From CAZRQL01 sp964602415 (lineage in GTDB: Bacteria; Bacteroidota; Bacteroidia; Cytophagales; Flammeovirgaceae), in contig CAZRQL010000006.1 of assembly GCA_964602415.1 (NCBI GenBank), forward strand, positions 1-64,000: a DNA stretch of 64,000 nucleotides, in the 5' to 3' direction. Shown one piece after another: positions 34,804 through 44,641 of the stretch. Under the pieces are notes generated by a model. It was not told where the DNA came from. It saw only the letters and a program-made list of their open reading frames with translations, and did not search any database. Position numbers and translations under genes: made by a program. Every line of letters begins with the position of its first letter. The stretch's first letter is position 1.

Positions 34804-36225
34804 CTAAGAAAGTTTTTCCAAAAATTTAGAAAGCAGCCTTACTCCTACCCCTGAGGCTCCTGCGTGTTGGTAGCCATTAGAGGACTCAATCCAACTCATG
34901 CCGGCAATATCGAGGTGCACCCAAGGATACGCCGTGAAGTGCTCCAAAAACTTGGCCGCTGTCGTGGCTCCCGCGATAGGCCCTCCAATATTTCTAATGT
35001 CGGCAATATGTGATTTGAGCATTTCGCCGTATTCGAGCCAGAGGGGAAGCTCTATCAGACGCTCATGGGTGAGATAGCCGGCCTCTTGAAGTTGGGCTTG
35101 GTAGGGGAAATTTTTGGCATTATAGCTGATGCCATGCTCGCCGGTTATGGCATGAGAGGCACCGGTAAGAGTGGCGCAATCTATTACAAACCATGGGTTT
35201 AACTTTTGGGCGTACAACAAAGCATCTGCCACTACAAGCCTTCCTTCGGCATCGGTATTTTGGACTTCGACCCTAAGCCCGTTGGGGTATTCGATGACTT
35301 CGTCCACTGTGTAAGCGTTTTCGTTCACACGGTTCTCACAAAGCGGGACAAGCGTAATAATATGAATATCAATATTTTGTTTTGCAGCGGCGCATACCGT
35401 GGCGACCATAGCCGCCCCGCCGGCCATATCAACCTTCATGTGCTGCATTTTGTCGCTGGGTTTGAGGCTGTAGCCACCCGTATCAAAAAGTACGCCTTTA
35501 CCCACCAATACCACAGGCTTGTCGTTGCGCGGATGTTGGGGTTTGTATTCCATTTTTAGGAAAAGCGGAGGCAAAGCACTGCCCCTGTTTACATTGAGCA
35601 GGCCGACCATTTGCTCTTGCTCAATGCGCTGTTTGTCAAAAACTTCTATCTCAATGGCTGTATCTGAAGCCATATCTTTGGCAAATTCAACAAATTTTTG
35701 GGCATTCAACACATAAGGAGGGTAGTTGCCCAAATCGCGGGCTTGGTAAGTGGCCTGACAAACCACCATAAGGCGATCTAAGTCAGACTGAGCTATTTGA
35801 GAGTCAGACAATTCTATGGTTTGCAAAGAATTGGCCAGTTTTTTGGCTTCTTTTCTATAATGAAGGAACTGGTAGTTTTTCAGATACATACCTTCTAAAA
35901 ATGCCAGCGTGTTCTCGGCATTTTCAGTAGATTGTAGTGTGGCGGCTGCAATTTTTTCTGCATTGAGCATGGCGCAGATCTTTGCTCCGGCTTGGCGAAG
36001 TTTTTCTTGCCAATCCACGAGACTGAGGTCTTTTTGGCGGGCTATTGCCACAAAAAACAAGGAGTCATCACCCACAATGGCCCCATAAAAATCCTCTTCG
36101 GAGTTTTCAACTTTTGAGAGCAAATACCGCCTTTGTGAAGCAGAAAAAAAATCAAAAGAACTTGGGTTGAGCAATACAGCAGCCTGATTTTTACTTGATT
36201 GTTCTGTCTTTTTTAGTGTAAGCAT
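34804..36225 (-). CDS. pepA: Leucyl aminopeptidase, family M17
   Basis: 473 residues, cytosolic. The C-terminal catalytic domain has VLVGKGVLFDTGGYSLKPSD, MQHMKVDMAGGAAMVATV (metal-binding Lys and Asp), the signature NTDAEGRLVVADAL (Asp, Glu and Arg) and the CATLTGASHA loop. The N-terminal 150 residues form the regulatory domain. It removes N-terminal residues from peptides. hutG follows 3 bases downstream, presumably in the same transcript. Confidence 0.92.
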   Translation of the reverse strand: MLTLKKTEQSSKNQAAVLLNPSSFDFFSASQRRYLLSKVENSEEDFYGAIVGDDSLFFVAIARQKDLSLVDWQEKLRQAGAKICAMLNAEKIAAATLQSTENAENTLAFLEGMYLKNYQFLHYRKEAKKLANSLQTIELSDSQIAQSDLDRLMVVCQATYQARDLGNYPPYVLNAQKFVEFAKDMASDTAIEIEVFDKQRIEQEQMVGLLNVNRGSALPPLFLKMEYKPQHPRNDKPVVLVGKGVLFDTGGYSLKPSDKMQHMKVDMAGGAAMVATVCAAAKQNIDIHIITLVPLCENRVNENAYTVDEVIEYPNGLRVEVQNTDAEGRLVVADALLYAQKLNPWFVIDCATLTGASHAITGEHGISYNAKNFPYQAQLQEAGYLTHERLIELPLWLEYGEMLKSHIADIRNIGGPIAGATTAAKFLEHFTAYPWVHLDIAGMSWIESSNGYQHAGASGVGVRLLSKFLEKLS

Positions 36226-36379
36226 AAATTGGAATGATTAAATAAACATGGAACAGGCAAGTCAAAAAAACATATCAAAAAAATTGGCTTAAATTTGTGG
36301 CGAAACTGACCATTGATAGCTATTTTCTTGTATTCTTGACTATACCTTACATCCATTTCGCAAGTTAAATTTTTTTTCG

Positions 36380-37471
36380 ATGAAATACTATTTTGCTGCA
36401 TTGATTTTATTTTGGTTGGCTACCGGCTGCCAAGAAAATGACCCCAATCAAATTGTTTTGACGATTGAGGTAGAAAATGCCCCCAAGGAAGAAAAACTGC
36501 AAATCGTACGGCTCAACAAAGACCGTGCGAGGTTTACCCATGCGGAGTTTGACGGGGGACAGAAAAAATACCTTGTCAAGTTTGAAAAGAGGCAGGAGCC
36601 TGAATTTGCTGAGCTTCACTTATTTAAAAACCGCATCGAAATCTTGGTTTTGACCGGACAGAGTTTCAAAATCAAAGTGGATATGAACAAGCCTGAGTAC
36701 TTTGAAGTAGAAGGCTCGCCGGATACCAAAGTATTTAAAGATTTTATCAGGCTTGACGAACAATTGCAAAAAGAAGTTGAAGATATAAATACTGCCTTCA
36801 CGAAAGGGGAAATCACCAACGAGCAGGCCGTCTTGTCTTACGAATCACTTCGAGACAAAACAACTTCACAATACAAAGAATTTTTCCAAAAGAACATGGC
36901 TTCTCCGGTGGCTGTGATGGCGTTTGAAAACCAACTTTTCAAAAAAGATACGGAATGGAAGTTTTTGCAGGAAGTGGCCTCAGAGGTAGCCAAGCGTTTT
37001 CCCGGTACTGATTTGTCGGCTGAACTCAGTCGTATGGCGACCACAGCCGCGCAAACAGGCATTGGCAACCAAGCCCCTGAAATTGGCTTAGCCAACACCA
37101 AAGGAGAGCCTATCACATTGAGTTCCTTGAGAGGCAAATACGTCTTGGTGGATTTTTGGGCTTCTTGGTGCAAGCCTTGCAGGTTGGAGAATCCAAATCT
37201 GGTCAAACTTTATGAAAAGTACAAAAACAAAAACTTCGAGATTTTGGGAACTTCTTTGGACAACGACCGCCAAAAATGGCTCGATGCCATCGCCGCCGAC
37301 AAATTGGTCTGGGTGCAAGGCATAGACGATGCCGAAAATACCGCCGGCAGAACCTACAACGTCCAAGGCATACCCCATTCGGTACTCATTGACCCTAACG
37401 GAGTTATCGTAGCTAAAGATTTACGCGGCGAAGCCCTTGCCAAAAAATTAGAAGAGATTTTCAATAACTAA
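36380..37471 (+). CDS. TlpA/ResA-like thiol-disulfide lipoprotein with DUF4369
   Basis: 363 residues. A lipobox (FWLATGC) gives Cys17. An N-terminal beta domain of DUF4369 type (about 20-120) and a helical linker are followed by a thioredoxin-fold AhpC/TSA domain: NQAPEIGLANTKGEPITLSSLRGKYVLVDFWASWCKPC, with CxxC at residues 264 and 267, then GTSLDNDRQKWLDAI and the cis-Pro region VQGIPHSVLIDP. It probably reduces or exchanges disulfides in the periplasm, anchored to a membrane. A possible -7 box (TAAATTTG, 36290-36297) lies upstream. Confidence 0.88.
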   Translation: MKYYFAALILFWLATGCQENDPNQIVLTIEVENAPKEEKLQIVRLNKDRARFTHAEFDGGQKKYLVKFEKRQEPEFAELHLFKNRIEILVLTGQSFKIKVDMNKPEYFEVEGSPDTKVFKDFIRLDEQLQKEVEDINTAFTKGEITNEQAVLSYESLRDKTTSQYKEFFQKNMASPVAVMAFENQLFKKDTEWKFLQEVASEVAKRFPGTDLSAELSRMATTAAQTGIGNQAPEIGLANTKGEPITLSSLRGKYVLVDFWASWCKPCRLENPNLVKLYEKYKNKNFEILGTSLDNDRQKWLDAIAADKLVWVQGIDDAENTAGRTYNVQGIPHSVLIDPNGVIVAKDLRGEALAKKLEEIFNN

Positions 37472-37472
37472 T

Positions 37473-38333
37473 ATGAAAACCATTGTTGCCGAATCTTTGA
37501 ATACAGCCTCTTTGCAAGCTCTTTTGCAAGGGGCTGTATCTCCCCGACCCATTGCCTTAGTGAGCACCATAGATGCAGAAGGCGCTGTCAATTTGAGTCC
37601 TTTTAGTTTCTTCAATATTTTTAGTGCCAATCCGCCTGTTTTGATTTTTTCGCCTGCCCGCCGCGTCAGGGACAACACCACCAAACACACCCTCGAAAAT
37701 ATCATCCAAACCCGTGAGTGTTGCGTCAATGTGGTCTCTTTCGCCATGGTAGAGCAGGTCTCTTTGGCCAGCACTGAATACGAGCGCGGAGTAAATGAGT
37801 TTGTCAAAGCGGGACTCACTGAACAAAAGAGCGAAATCGTCAAAGCTCCGCGCGTGGCCGAGTCGCCTGTACAAATGGAGTGCACCGTGGAGCAGGTCAT
37901 CGAATTGGGCAAAGAAGGAGGAGCCGGAAACTTAGTTTTGGCAAAAGTGGTTCTTATCCATCTCAACGAAAATATTTTAACCCAAGACGGAAAAATTGAC
38001 CCCAGAAAAATAGATGCAGTGGCCAGGATGGGGGGCGACTGGTATTGCAGAGCCAATGGAGAGGCTATTTTTGAGGTGGAGAAGCCTTTGGTCAAAAAAG
38101 GCATCGGGATTGACCGCCTGCCTGAAGCCATAAAACAAAGCCCCGTGCTGACCGGCAATCACTTAGCCCAACTTGCCAATGTAGAAAGCGTTCCGACTCT
38201 CTCAGAACTTGCACACGTAACCACCGTTGCGCCAAGCACCCCCCATCTTCAAACCCACTGGGAAATTGCGCGGCTCATTGACCAAAAAAACGTACCGGCT
38301 GCATGGAAAATGATTTTGCAGGCGGGATTTTAA
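37473..38333 (+). CDS. Flavin reductase-like FMN-binding protein
   Basis: 286 residues. The N-terminal 200 residues form a split-barrel flavin reductase domain: GAVSPRPIALVSTIDAEGAVNLSPFSFFNIFSANPPVLIFSP and ENIIQTRECCVNVVSFAMVEQVSLAS. The family either binds FMN for NAD(P)H-dependent reduction or acts as an oxygenase partner; substrate unknown. The C-terminal 80 residues are less conserved. It begins one base past the TlpA-like stop codon and is co-transcribed with it. Confidence 0.8.
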   Translation: MKTIVAESLNTASLQALLQGAVSPRPIALVSTIDAEGAVNLSPFSFFNIFSANPPVLIFSPARRVRDNTTKHTLENIIQTRECCVNVVSFAMVEQVSLASTEYERGVNEFVKAGLTEQKSEIVKAPRVAESPVQMECTVEQVIELGKEGGAGNLVLAKVVLIHLNENILTQDGKIDPRKIDAVARMGGDWYCRANGEAIFEVEKPLVKKGIGIDRLPEAIKQSPVLTGNHLAQLANVESVPTLSELAHVTTVAPSTPHLQTHWEIARLIDQKNVPAAWKMILQAGF

Positions 38334-38336
38334 AAA

Positions 38337-39071
38337 TTACACATTTATTTTTGTGGCTGAGCGGGTAGAAGAGGCCAAACCGCTCAGCATGGCCACCAAC
38401 TCCGGCTGAGGATGGCAGTCCCGCACGTCTGAACGAACACTGCCTTGAGAGTAGATGCCTGCTACCCCATCCAAGGCACCTTGGTTCACATCCCAGAGGT
38501 CGGGGTTGTAGGTTTTGGGGATTTTGAAAGTATCGCACAAAAAAACAAGCAATTGGCGCAAAGATTCTATCTGAGCGTCTGTGTATTTGTGGTAGAACCG
38601 CTTGGCTCGGTAGCTGTTGGGGTATTCCACCACTTGGTCTGGCGGTATCTCAGCCCCAAAACTGCTCATATATTTACCGTCAATCAAATCCAAATGGCCG
38701 GCATTGCAGAGGGTGATGCCGATGGAGGTTTGCTCCATTTGCCGCGTGTAAGCCAAGGATTTGTATTTGGATGGGATTTTGTTGGTGGGAGCGTGCAAAC
38801 CAAGGTGCAAAGCCCAATATTTGGCGGGGAATGCCTGATAAATATCCCCGTCGTTGTAGTAAGGCTCGTTAGGGTAAGGCCTGCCGCCTATCACCACACA
38901 AGTAGCGATTCTGTGGGGCTTTTGTCTCCATTCATTGATGACCAAAATAGGGCTGGGATGAGAGTAAGAATGGTGCAGATAAATCTGTTTTTTGGGGAAA
39001 ATCTCCCTGAAAAAATTATGCGGCCCTACGCTATCTACTTGTATCCTGCTCAATTGGAGTTTGTCAGCCAT
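38337..39071 (-). CDS. N-acetylmuramoyl-L-alanine amidase (Amidase_2/PGRP fold)
   Basis: 244 residues from the ATG at 39071; an in-frame ATG eight codons earlier is possible. Amidase_2 signs: KKQIYLHHSYS (first zinc His), GDIYQAFPAKYWALHLG (Tyr/His), TSIGITLCNAGHLDL, FYHKYTDAQIESLRQLLVFL, and a late DVRDCHPQPELVAML with the second metal region. No signal peptide is seen, so it acts in the cytosol or leaves by another route. It may be a recycling amidase or a phage-like lysin; no phage genes flank it. Confidence 0.75.
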   Translation of the reverse strand: MADKLQLSRIQVDSVGPHNFFREIFPKKQIYLHHSYSHPSPILVINEWRQKPHRIATCVVIGGRPYPNEPYYNDGDIYQAFPAKYWALHLGLHAPTNKIPSKYKSLAYTRQMEQTSIGITLCNAGHLDLIDGKYMSSFGAEIPPDQVVEYPNSYRAKRFYHKYTDAQIESLRQLLVFLCDTFKIPKTYNPDLWDVNQGALDGVAGIYSQGSVRSDVRDCHPQPELVAMLSGLASSTRSATKINV

Positions 39072-39125
39072 ATTTTTTGCTTTACACTGTCCCAAATAAA
39101 CAAAGCATCAAGGTAGTGGCCAAAT

Positions 39126-39986
39126 TTATTTTACTTTTTCCAACAATTCGGCTTTCATCCAGCCCACCACCCGCAGACTGCTGCTCCTAACGTAGATAAT
39201 TGATTGAGATATATTTTTGACGGGCAGCATCTCCACAAACCACCACGTTTGGTTGTCGGCATCTTTTTTTTCTGCCCATACGTAGCCAAGATTGCCCTGC
39301 CTAAATACCCCCACCGTATTGCCTCGTACTTCATCCAAAAACAAAACCCTTGTCTGATTGTCTATCTCAGGATTGAGCCTTAATGTGTAAAGAGGGGTAT
39401 TGATCCTAAACAAAAATGGCTTACCTAAAAAAGTTGAGGGAAACTCGGTATCGAGCGAATAGGCGCGTACATAACGAATGGAAGAGCGCAACTCCGCATC
39501 AAACTCATAGCGAACCTCTTGCACAAGGTACTCCATATCATTGCCGAAATCCATTATTGTGATGAAATTGAGCTTGTTGTTGGCAAATCCCACGCCAACA
39601 GCAATTTCTTTGGCATCGAACACCCTAATAAAACTATCCCCATCAATATTGATAAAAAGCATTGTACTTTTGTGGTGTAAGCCTGCCCATCCTTCAAAAA
39701 GTACATCAACAAATCCATCATCGTTGAGTTCGATAAAATGAAAATGATCTCGATAATCTTTTTGTATATCGACTGGCAAATCCTCTATAAAATTGAAGAA
39801 GTTTTCTGTCAGATAATCAATGGTTTTTATGCGAAAATCTTTGCTGACAGGTCGCTCATATTTTTGCCACTCAATTGTATCGGTTTTGCTGTATTTTTTG
39901 AATGGAAAAAGTTCTAAGTCTCTTTTTTGGCAATAACTATCAAGTAACAGCCCTAAAAAAAACAGCAGTGTTAGCGACCAATGCAT
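39126..39986 (-). CDS. Exported protein with SH3-like tail
   Basis: 286 residues with a signal peptide (ends LLLDSYCQ). The middle (about 85-130) contains HFIELNDDGFVDVLFEGWAG, an FG-GAP/EF-hand-like Asp-rich loop, and the end (about 200-280) reads like a bacterial SH3: NTPLYTLRLNPEID, RGNTVGVFRQGNLGYVWAEKKD, WWFVEML. The neighbour, transcribed in the same direction, is an amidase; SH3-like domains often bind cell-wall peptides, so a wall-related role is a reasonable guess only. Confidence 0.5.
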   Translation of the reverse strand: MHWSLTLLFFLGLLLDSYCQKRDLELFPFKKYSKTDTIEWQKYERPVSKDFRIKTIDYLTENFFNFIEDLPVDIQKDYRDHFHFIELNDDGFVDVLFEGWAGLHHKSTMLFINIDGDSFIRVFDAKEIAVGVGFANNKLNFITIMDFGNDMEYLVQEVRYEFDAELRSSIRYVRAYSLDTEFPSTFLGKPFLFRINTPLYTLRLNPEIDNQTRVLFLDEVRGNTVGVFRQGNLGYVWAEKKDADNQTWWFVEMLPVKNISQSIIYVRSSSLRVVGWMKAELLEKVK

Positions 39987-40045
39987 CTATTTTTTTCTCG
40001 AAATCTAAATAAGTAAGAAATGAGTCTGTATGGCATCTTCAAAAT

Positions 40046-41242
40046 TTAATATTCGCTTAACATTTCGAGAAATCCAAGCAAGAGTTTGAAAGTGGCCTCA
40101 AATGAGGTCAGTGGCAAAGGAGGTTTGTCGTTTATATCATGATAGTGAGGCCATTGCCCCATCTGGTAGATAAAAAAGCTCCTCACTCCTGCCTCAGTAA
40201 AATAATGATGGTCAGAGTTGGCCGCCCTGCCCCTTGTTAAAAGTTTGGGCAAAAAACCTCCGCTCCGGTTCAAAGAATCCAACAAAGCAAATTCCTCTTT
40301 AAAGATGGAGCCATTGACTACTGTTGCACCGTCTTCGCCGGTACCCAGCAAGTCCAAATTCAACAAAAACCGTATGCCGGCAAGCGAAACGGGACTATTG
40401 TCCACAAAAAACTTGGAGCCGACAAGTCCTGCTTCTTCGCCCGAAAAACAGATGAACACCGCCGAATAGCGCGGCGGATGCCGTGAAATCCAATCCGCAA
40501 GCTCTAAGAGCATAGCCACCCCGCTGGCGTTGTCGTTGGCACCCGGAAAAAAAGTGCTGCCCATCGTCCCCAAATGGTCATAATGAGCCGTAACCAGCAA
40601 AAAACTATCAGGCCTAACCCTGCCCTTTACCATCGCCATCACGTTTTGGGAGTTGCGGGATATAATTTGGGTTTGGACAGAGTAACGGATTTTTTTGTGC
40701 TCAAACCTACCCAAGACCTCAAAAACAGGCAAAGGGAGCGAAAAATTCAAAGCCGTATGGGTCAGTTTGGGGCTTTCTACCACCCAAGCAGCCGCTTTGA
40801 GAAATGGAGTCATATCGCGGCGTCCCGAAAGAAGTGTCTGAAAAGTATTTTGGCTCATTACCAAAACTTTATCTGCACATTGAGAACTGTCTCGGGTGGT
40901 TTTGGCTGTTCGGCTGCCACTGCCACTGCCCGCCCACACGATAAAATCTTTGCCTACCCGAAGAGAAGACAAAACGGGCTGCGAAGTAACCACGTTGATT
41001 TTGATGGGAAAAGGCTGCAAATACTTGTCTTTGAGAGGCTCAAGCCCCATATCCATAAACCGCTGAACCAGAAAAAGAGCCGTTTTTAGGTCGCCTTGAG
41101 GAAAATAGCCCCTGCCCGCAAATTCAGGACTGCACAAAGAATCTATGGTGGCTTGGACGCGGTGCATGTTTTGAGCACCAAGCGCAAAAGAGATTAAAAA
41201 AGTGGCTATCAAGCCGATGCCTCTCAGTGGATTGGGGTACAT
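40046..41242 (-). CDS. M28 family zinc peptidase, exported
   Basis: 398 residues from the ATG at 41242, which opens a signal peptide (LIATFLISFALGAQ); the open frame extends 31 codons further up. Catalytic part: LLVTAHYDHLG (His and Asp), FFPGANDNASGVAMLLELA (bridging Asp), FICFSGEEAGLVGSKFF (Glu pair), LNLDLLGTG (Asp) and SDHHYFTEAGVRSFF (His). All five ligand positions of M28 aminopeptidases are present. It probably trims extracellular or periplasmic peptides. Divergent from gpmI across 119 bases. Confidence 0.88.
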   Translation of the reverse strand: MYPNPLRGIGLIATFLISFALGAQNMHRVQATIDSLCSPEFAGRGYFPQGDLKTALFLVQRFMDMGLEPLKDKYLQPFPIKINVVTSQPVLSSLRVGKDFIVWAGSGSGSRTAKTTRDSSQCADKVLVMSQNTFQTLLSGRRDMTPFLKAAAWVVESPKLTHTALNFSLPLPVFEVLGRFEHKKIRYSVQTQIISRNSQNVMAMVKGRVRPDSFLLVTAHYDHLGTMGSTFFPGANDNASGVAMLLELADWISRHPPRYSAVFICFSGEEAGLVGSKFFVDNSPVSLAGIRFLLNLDLLGTGEDGATVVNGSIFKEEFALLDSLNRSGGFLPKLLTRGRAANSDHHYFTEAGVRSFFIYQMGQWPHYHDINDKPPLPLTSFEATFKLLLGFLEMLSEY

Positions 41243-41361
41243 TGTATAAAAAGTTTGACAATCCAAAAATACCTCGTAAAAAAGTAAAAACTCAAAACTC
41301 ATTCTTATATTCAATATCAAAATCGTTTGAAGCAAAAGCCTATATTTGCCAAAAAAGACTT

Positions 41362-42888
41362 ATGAACCGTAGAGTAATCCTGATGATATTGGACGGCTGG
41401 GGAATAGCCGAAAACCCCGCTGTTTCGGCCATAGACAAAGCCAAAACACCATATATTGATTCGCTGTATAAAAATTACCCCCATAGCCGCCTGTATGCTT
41501 CGGGATTGGCCGTTGGTTTGCCGGAGGGACAGATGGGCAACTCTGAGGTGGGGCACATGAACCTGGGGGCAGGCAGGGTGGTCTATCAAATGCTGGTGCA
41601 AATCAACCTCGCCGTAAAAAACCGCGAGTTGCACCGCAACCCCGAACTGCTCAAAGCCTTTGAATACGCCAAAAACCAACATAAAAAAGTCCACTTCTTG
41701 GGTTTGCTTTCCGATGGAGGCGTACACTCACACATTGAGCACTTGTTTGGACTGCTTGAGGCCGCACAAGAAAATGAGGTCGAGCAGGTTTTTGTGCACC
41801 CTTTTATGGATGGGCGCGATACTTCGCCCACCGGAGGCAAACAGTACCTCACACAGTTGCAAGACAAATGCCGCCAAACCGGTGCTGCCATCGCCTCAAT
41901 AGTAGGCCGCTACTACGCCATGGACAGAGACAAACGCTGGGAAAGGGTCAAACTGGCTTATGACTTGCTGGTCAAAGGAGTAGGCCAAGAACACAGCGAC
42001 CCAATCGAAGCCATACAACAGTCTTATGACCAAGGGGTTACAGATGAGTTTGTCAAACCAATCGTCATCACCAAAGACGGTAAGCCATTGGCTGGCATCG
42101 AAGAAGGAGACGTAGTGATTCTGTTCAATTTCCGCACAGACCGAGGGCGCGAAATTACCCAAGCCCTAAGCCAACAGGCTTTCCCTGAGCACGGTATGCA
42201 ACCTTTGCAACTCTACTACCTCACCATGACACTCTATGATGAGACTTTCAAAGGCGTAAAAATCATTTTTGAAAATCAAAACCTAAGCCAAACGCTTGGC
42301 GAAGTGTTGGCACTAAACAATAAAAATCAACTTCGTATCGCCGAAACAGAAAAATACCCGCACGTAACTTTTTTCTTCTCGGGAGGAGAGGAAAAGGTTT
42401 TTGAAGGAGAAAAAAGGATTTTGTGCCCTTCGCCCAAAGTCGCCACTTATGACCTCAAGCCCGAAATGAGTGCTTATGAAGTGGCCGAAAAAATGTGTGC
42501 GGAAATTGAAGCCGGTTCGTTTGATTTTGCTTGCTTGAATTTTGCCAACCCCGACATGGTGGGACACACCGGAGTTATGCAAGCTGCCATCAAAGCCTGC
42601 GAAGTGGTAGATGAGTGCGCGGGCAAAGTCATAGAAGCCGCGCTAAACAAAGATTACAGCGTCATTGTCATCGCCGATCACGGCAACTCCGACTGTATGA
42701 TGAACCCTGACGGCTCACCTCATACAGCCCATACCACTGTGCCTGTGCCTTTTATCTTGGTGGACAAACAATACAAAGGAAAACTGCTCGAAGGCAAACT
42801 GGGCGACATAGCCCCCACCATATTGGAACTTATGGGCATAGAAAAACCCGAACTGATGACAGGACAGTCACTGCTGGCAAAAGAGTAA
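41362..42888 (+). CDS. gpmI: 2,3-Bisphosphoglycerate-independent phosphoglycerate mutase
   Basis: 508 residues from the ATG at 41362, 13 bases after a -7 box (TATATTTG, 41341-41348). The alkaline-phosphatase-fold enzyme interconverts 3- and 2-phosphoglycerate with two manganese ions. Seen: ILMILDGWGI (Asp), MGNSEVGHMNLGAGRVVYQ with the phosphoserine, HPFMDGRDTSP, GRYYAMDRDKRWER, NFANPDMVGHTG, and VIVIADHGNSDCM. Length and motif order are complete. Confidence 0.95.
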   Translation: MNRRVILMILDGWGIAENPAVSAIDKAKTPYIDSLYKNYPHSRLYASGLAVGLPEGQMGNSEVGHMNLGAGRVVYQMLVQINLAVKNRELHRNPELLKAFEYAKNQHKKVHFLGLLSDGGVHSHIEHLFGLLEAAQENEVEQVFVHPFMDGRDTSPTGGKQYLTQLQDKCRQTGAAIASIVGRYYAMDRDKRWERVKLAYDLLVKGVGQEHSDPIEAIQQSYDQGVTDEFVKPIVITKDGKPLAGIEEGDVVILFNFRTDRGREITQALSQQAFPEHGMQPLQLYYLTMTLYDETFKGVKIIFENQNLSQTLGEVLALNNKNQLRIAETEKYPHVTFFFSGGEEKVFEGEKRILCPSPKVATYDLKPEMSAYEVAEKMCAEIEAGSFDFACLNFANPDMVGHTGVMQAAIKACEVVDECAGKVIEAALNKDYSVIVIADHGNSDCMMNPDGSPHTAHTTVPVPFILVDKQYKGKLLEGKLGDIAPTILELMGIEKPELMTGQSLLAKE

Positions 42889-42939
42889 AACCCTCCATAA
42901 TTTTCAAGCATTATAGTTTTTAGAAATTGCCTGAGTATC

Positions 42940-42954
42940 TCAGGGTTACGGAGT
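42940..42954 (+). repeat. Short perfect hairpin at the 5' edge of the methyltransferase unit
   Basis: CCTGAG, TAT, CTCAGG. It lies 52 bases past gpmI and is followed at once by GTTACGG (42955-42961). It could be a gpmI terminator without a T-run, or part of the left boundary of the inserted unit. Confidence 0.4.
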
Positions 42955-44641
42955 CATTTTAAAAGATAATGTAACAAAAAAATAATATGAATTACGAAAA
43001 AATTTCAGAAGAAATAGAGTTTGAAATAGAAAAGCTATTTGAATAACTGCGGTCTGGTATTTTGAACAATTTAAAGATGGCGGATACCAAAACTTTCGAT
43101 TTATCAGATAAGGAATTACAGATTGGTACTGTCTTCACGCCTATAAAATGGGCTGAATTCGCTATTGCCAAATTTGACATATTCGCAAAATGGATTAACG
43201 GGGCTTCTATATTTGACCCGACTATGGGAGAAGGCAATTTGCTTGAAGCACTTATCACTTATGGCTTAAAGCAAGGGTTTAGAATAAATAGCCTGCCAAC
43301 TGATAATATTTTTGGTAATGAATTGAATACCAATAACTTCAATAATGCAGTAAAAAAGTTTTCTGAAAAGTACGGCTTGGATATGTCCCAAAACTTCACC
43401 AATGAGGATTTTCTTCGACTTACACCAAAAAAATACGATATTGTTTTTGGCAATCCCCCCTGGCAAAACTTCGTTGATTTACCAGAGAGCTACAAAGAAC
43501 AGATAAAAAGTTATTTCTTTAAATTTGATTTGGTCGGCAATAGTCAAAATCTTTTATTAGGTGGAAGTAGAATTGATATAGCGGCTCTGATAATTCAAAT
43601 ATCAATTAAAGACTTTCTCAAAGAAAATGGTGAAGCCATCATATTTATGCCTCTTTCATTATTGCTAAATGACGGAGCTAACAAAAATTTCAGAACTTAT
43701 AGTGTTGGTGAAATAAAATATTGTGTTAATTCCGTCCTCGACTTCAACAATGAAGAGATTTTTGGTGGTATTGCTACACGCTATGGATTAACTCATTTTA
43801 TTAGAGACAAAAAACCTCAATTTCCAATTCCCTATTTCCGCAATGAAAACAGCATTTGGAATGAGTATCAAGCTAAACCAATTTTCCATGAAACCGACCC
43901 ATTGAGCATAATCTCGAAAAATGAAGATGCCGATTTTGAAGATATTAAACCCGTGTTAATAAAAAAGGAGTCAAGCCCAAGACAAGGCATTAATACATGT
44001 GGTGCAAATGATGTTTATTTCTTTGATAGCTACAATGAAATAAGTGAAGGATTAGTCAGTGTTTCCAATAAGAGTAAAGAAAACATCATTCTTCCTAAAA
44101 GATTTATCTTTCAGCTTATTACATCAAAAGATTTTAAATCAGAAACAAAATCTCCTTCTAAATGGGTTCTTTTACCTTACAACAACAACGGCAAACTTTT
44201 AGAATGGAAGCAAATTCAAATGTTCCCCGAGCTTACTTATTATTTTGAAGCAAATAAAGAGATTTTACAAAGCAGAAAGGGGGTAATGTTAAAAGCTATG
44301 CTTAATAGAGGGTACTGGTGGGCAATGCTGGGAGTAGGTGAATACAATTTCTTTCCTTACAAAGTAGTATGGGAAGCATACGGCAAGACAAGTTTTAATC
44401 CAACAGTGTTTGAAGGAAATTGGCAAGCAAATCAGTCGTTGCAGGCTTTTATTCCTGTAAAAACATTATCCGAAGCCAAAAGAATACAACAAGAATTATC
44501 TGATAAAAAAATAGAAAACTATTTACTTTCTTTAAAAATGGAAGGTACTATGAATTGGGCACAACCGGGAAAAATCAAAAAAATTATAAGATACGAAGAA
44601 GAAACCCTGACCTTGTTCTAACAATTAAAACGCCGTATAAC
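42955..44641 (+). mobile_element. Integron-cassette-like unit carrying a DNA methyltransferase
   Basis: GTTACGG (42955-42961) upstream and CCGTATAAC (44633-44641) downstream of the gene are complementary apart from two extra bases (AT in the downstream copy). The order GTT box, gene, AAC box is the same as for the DoxX and DUF1016 units. An imperfect palindrome follows at 44648-44729. The gene looks A+T-rich compared with its neighbours gpmI and the DegT gene. Of the three units this one has the weakest box match. Confidence 0.35.
43077..44621 (+). CDS. Orphan N6-adenine DNA methyltransferase (Eco57I/type IIG-like)
   Basis: 514 residues from the ATG at 43077. Seen: ELQIGTVFTPIKWAEF (the FTP box preceding motif I of type IIG/Eco57I-like enzymes), IFDPTMGEGNLLEAL (SAM motif I), YDIVFGNPPWQNF (catalytic motif IV, NPPW), FLKENGEAIIFMPLSLLLNDGANKNFR, and a C-terminal part that may hold target recognition. 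No nuclease motif is recognised in it and no restriction gene is adjacent, so it acts alone or its partner was lost. The frame continues upstream to an ATG at 42987 apart from one TAA (43044-43046). Base composition suggests transfer. Confidence 0.75.
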   Translation: MADTKTFDLSDKELQIGTVFTPIKWAEFAIAKFDIFAKWINGASIFDPTMGEGNLLEALITYGLKQGFRINSLPTDNIFGNELNTNNFNNAVKKFSEKYGLDMSQNFTNEDFLRLTPKKYDIVFGNPPWQNFVDLPESYKEQIKSYFFKFDLVGNSQNLLLGGSRIDIAALIIQISIKDFLKENGEAIIFMPLSLLLNDGANKNFRTYSVGEIKYCVNSVLDFNNEEIFGGIATRYGLTHFIRDKKPQFPIPYFRNENSIWNEYQAKPIFHETDPLSIISKNEDADFEDIKPVLIKKESSPRQGINTCGANDVYFFDSYNEISEGLVSVSNKSKENIILPKRFIFQLITSKDFKSETKSPSKWVLLPYNNNGKLLEWKQIQMFPELTYYFEANKEILQSRKGVMLKAMLNRGYWWAMLGVGEYNFFPYKVVWEAYGKTSFNPTVFEGNWQANQSLQAFIPVKTLSEAKRIQQELSDKKIENYLLSLKMEGTMNWAQPGKIKKIIRYEEETLTLF

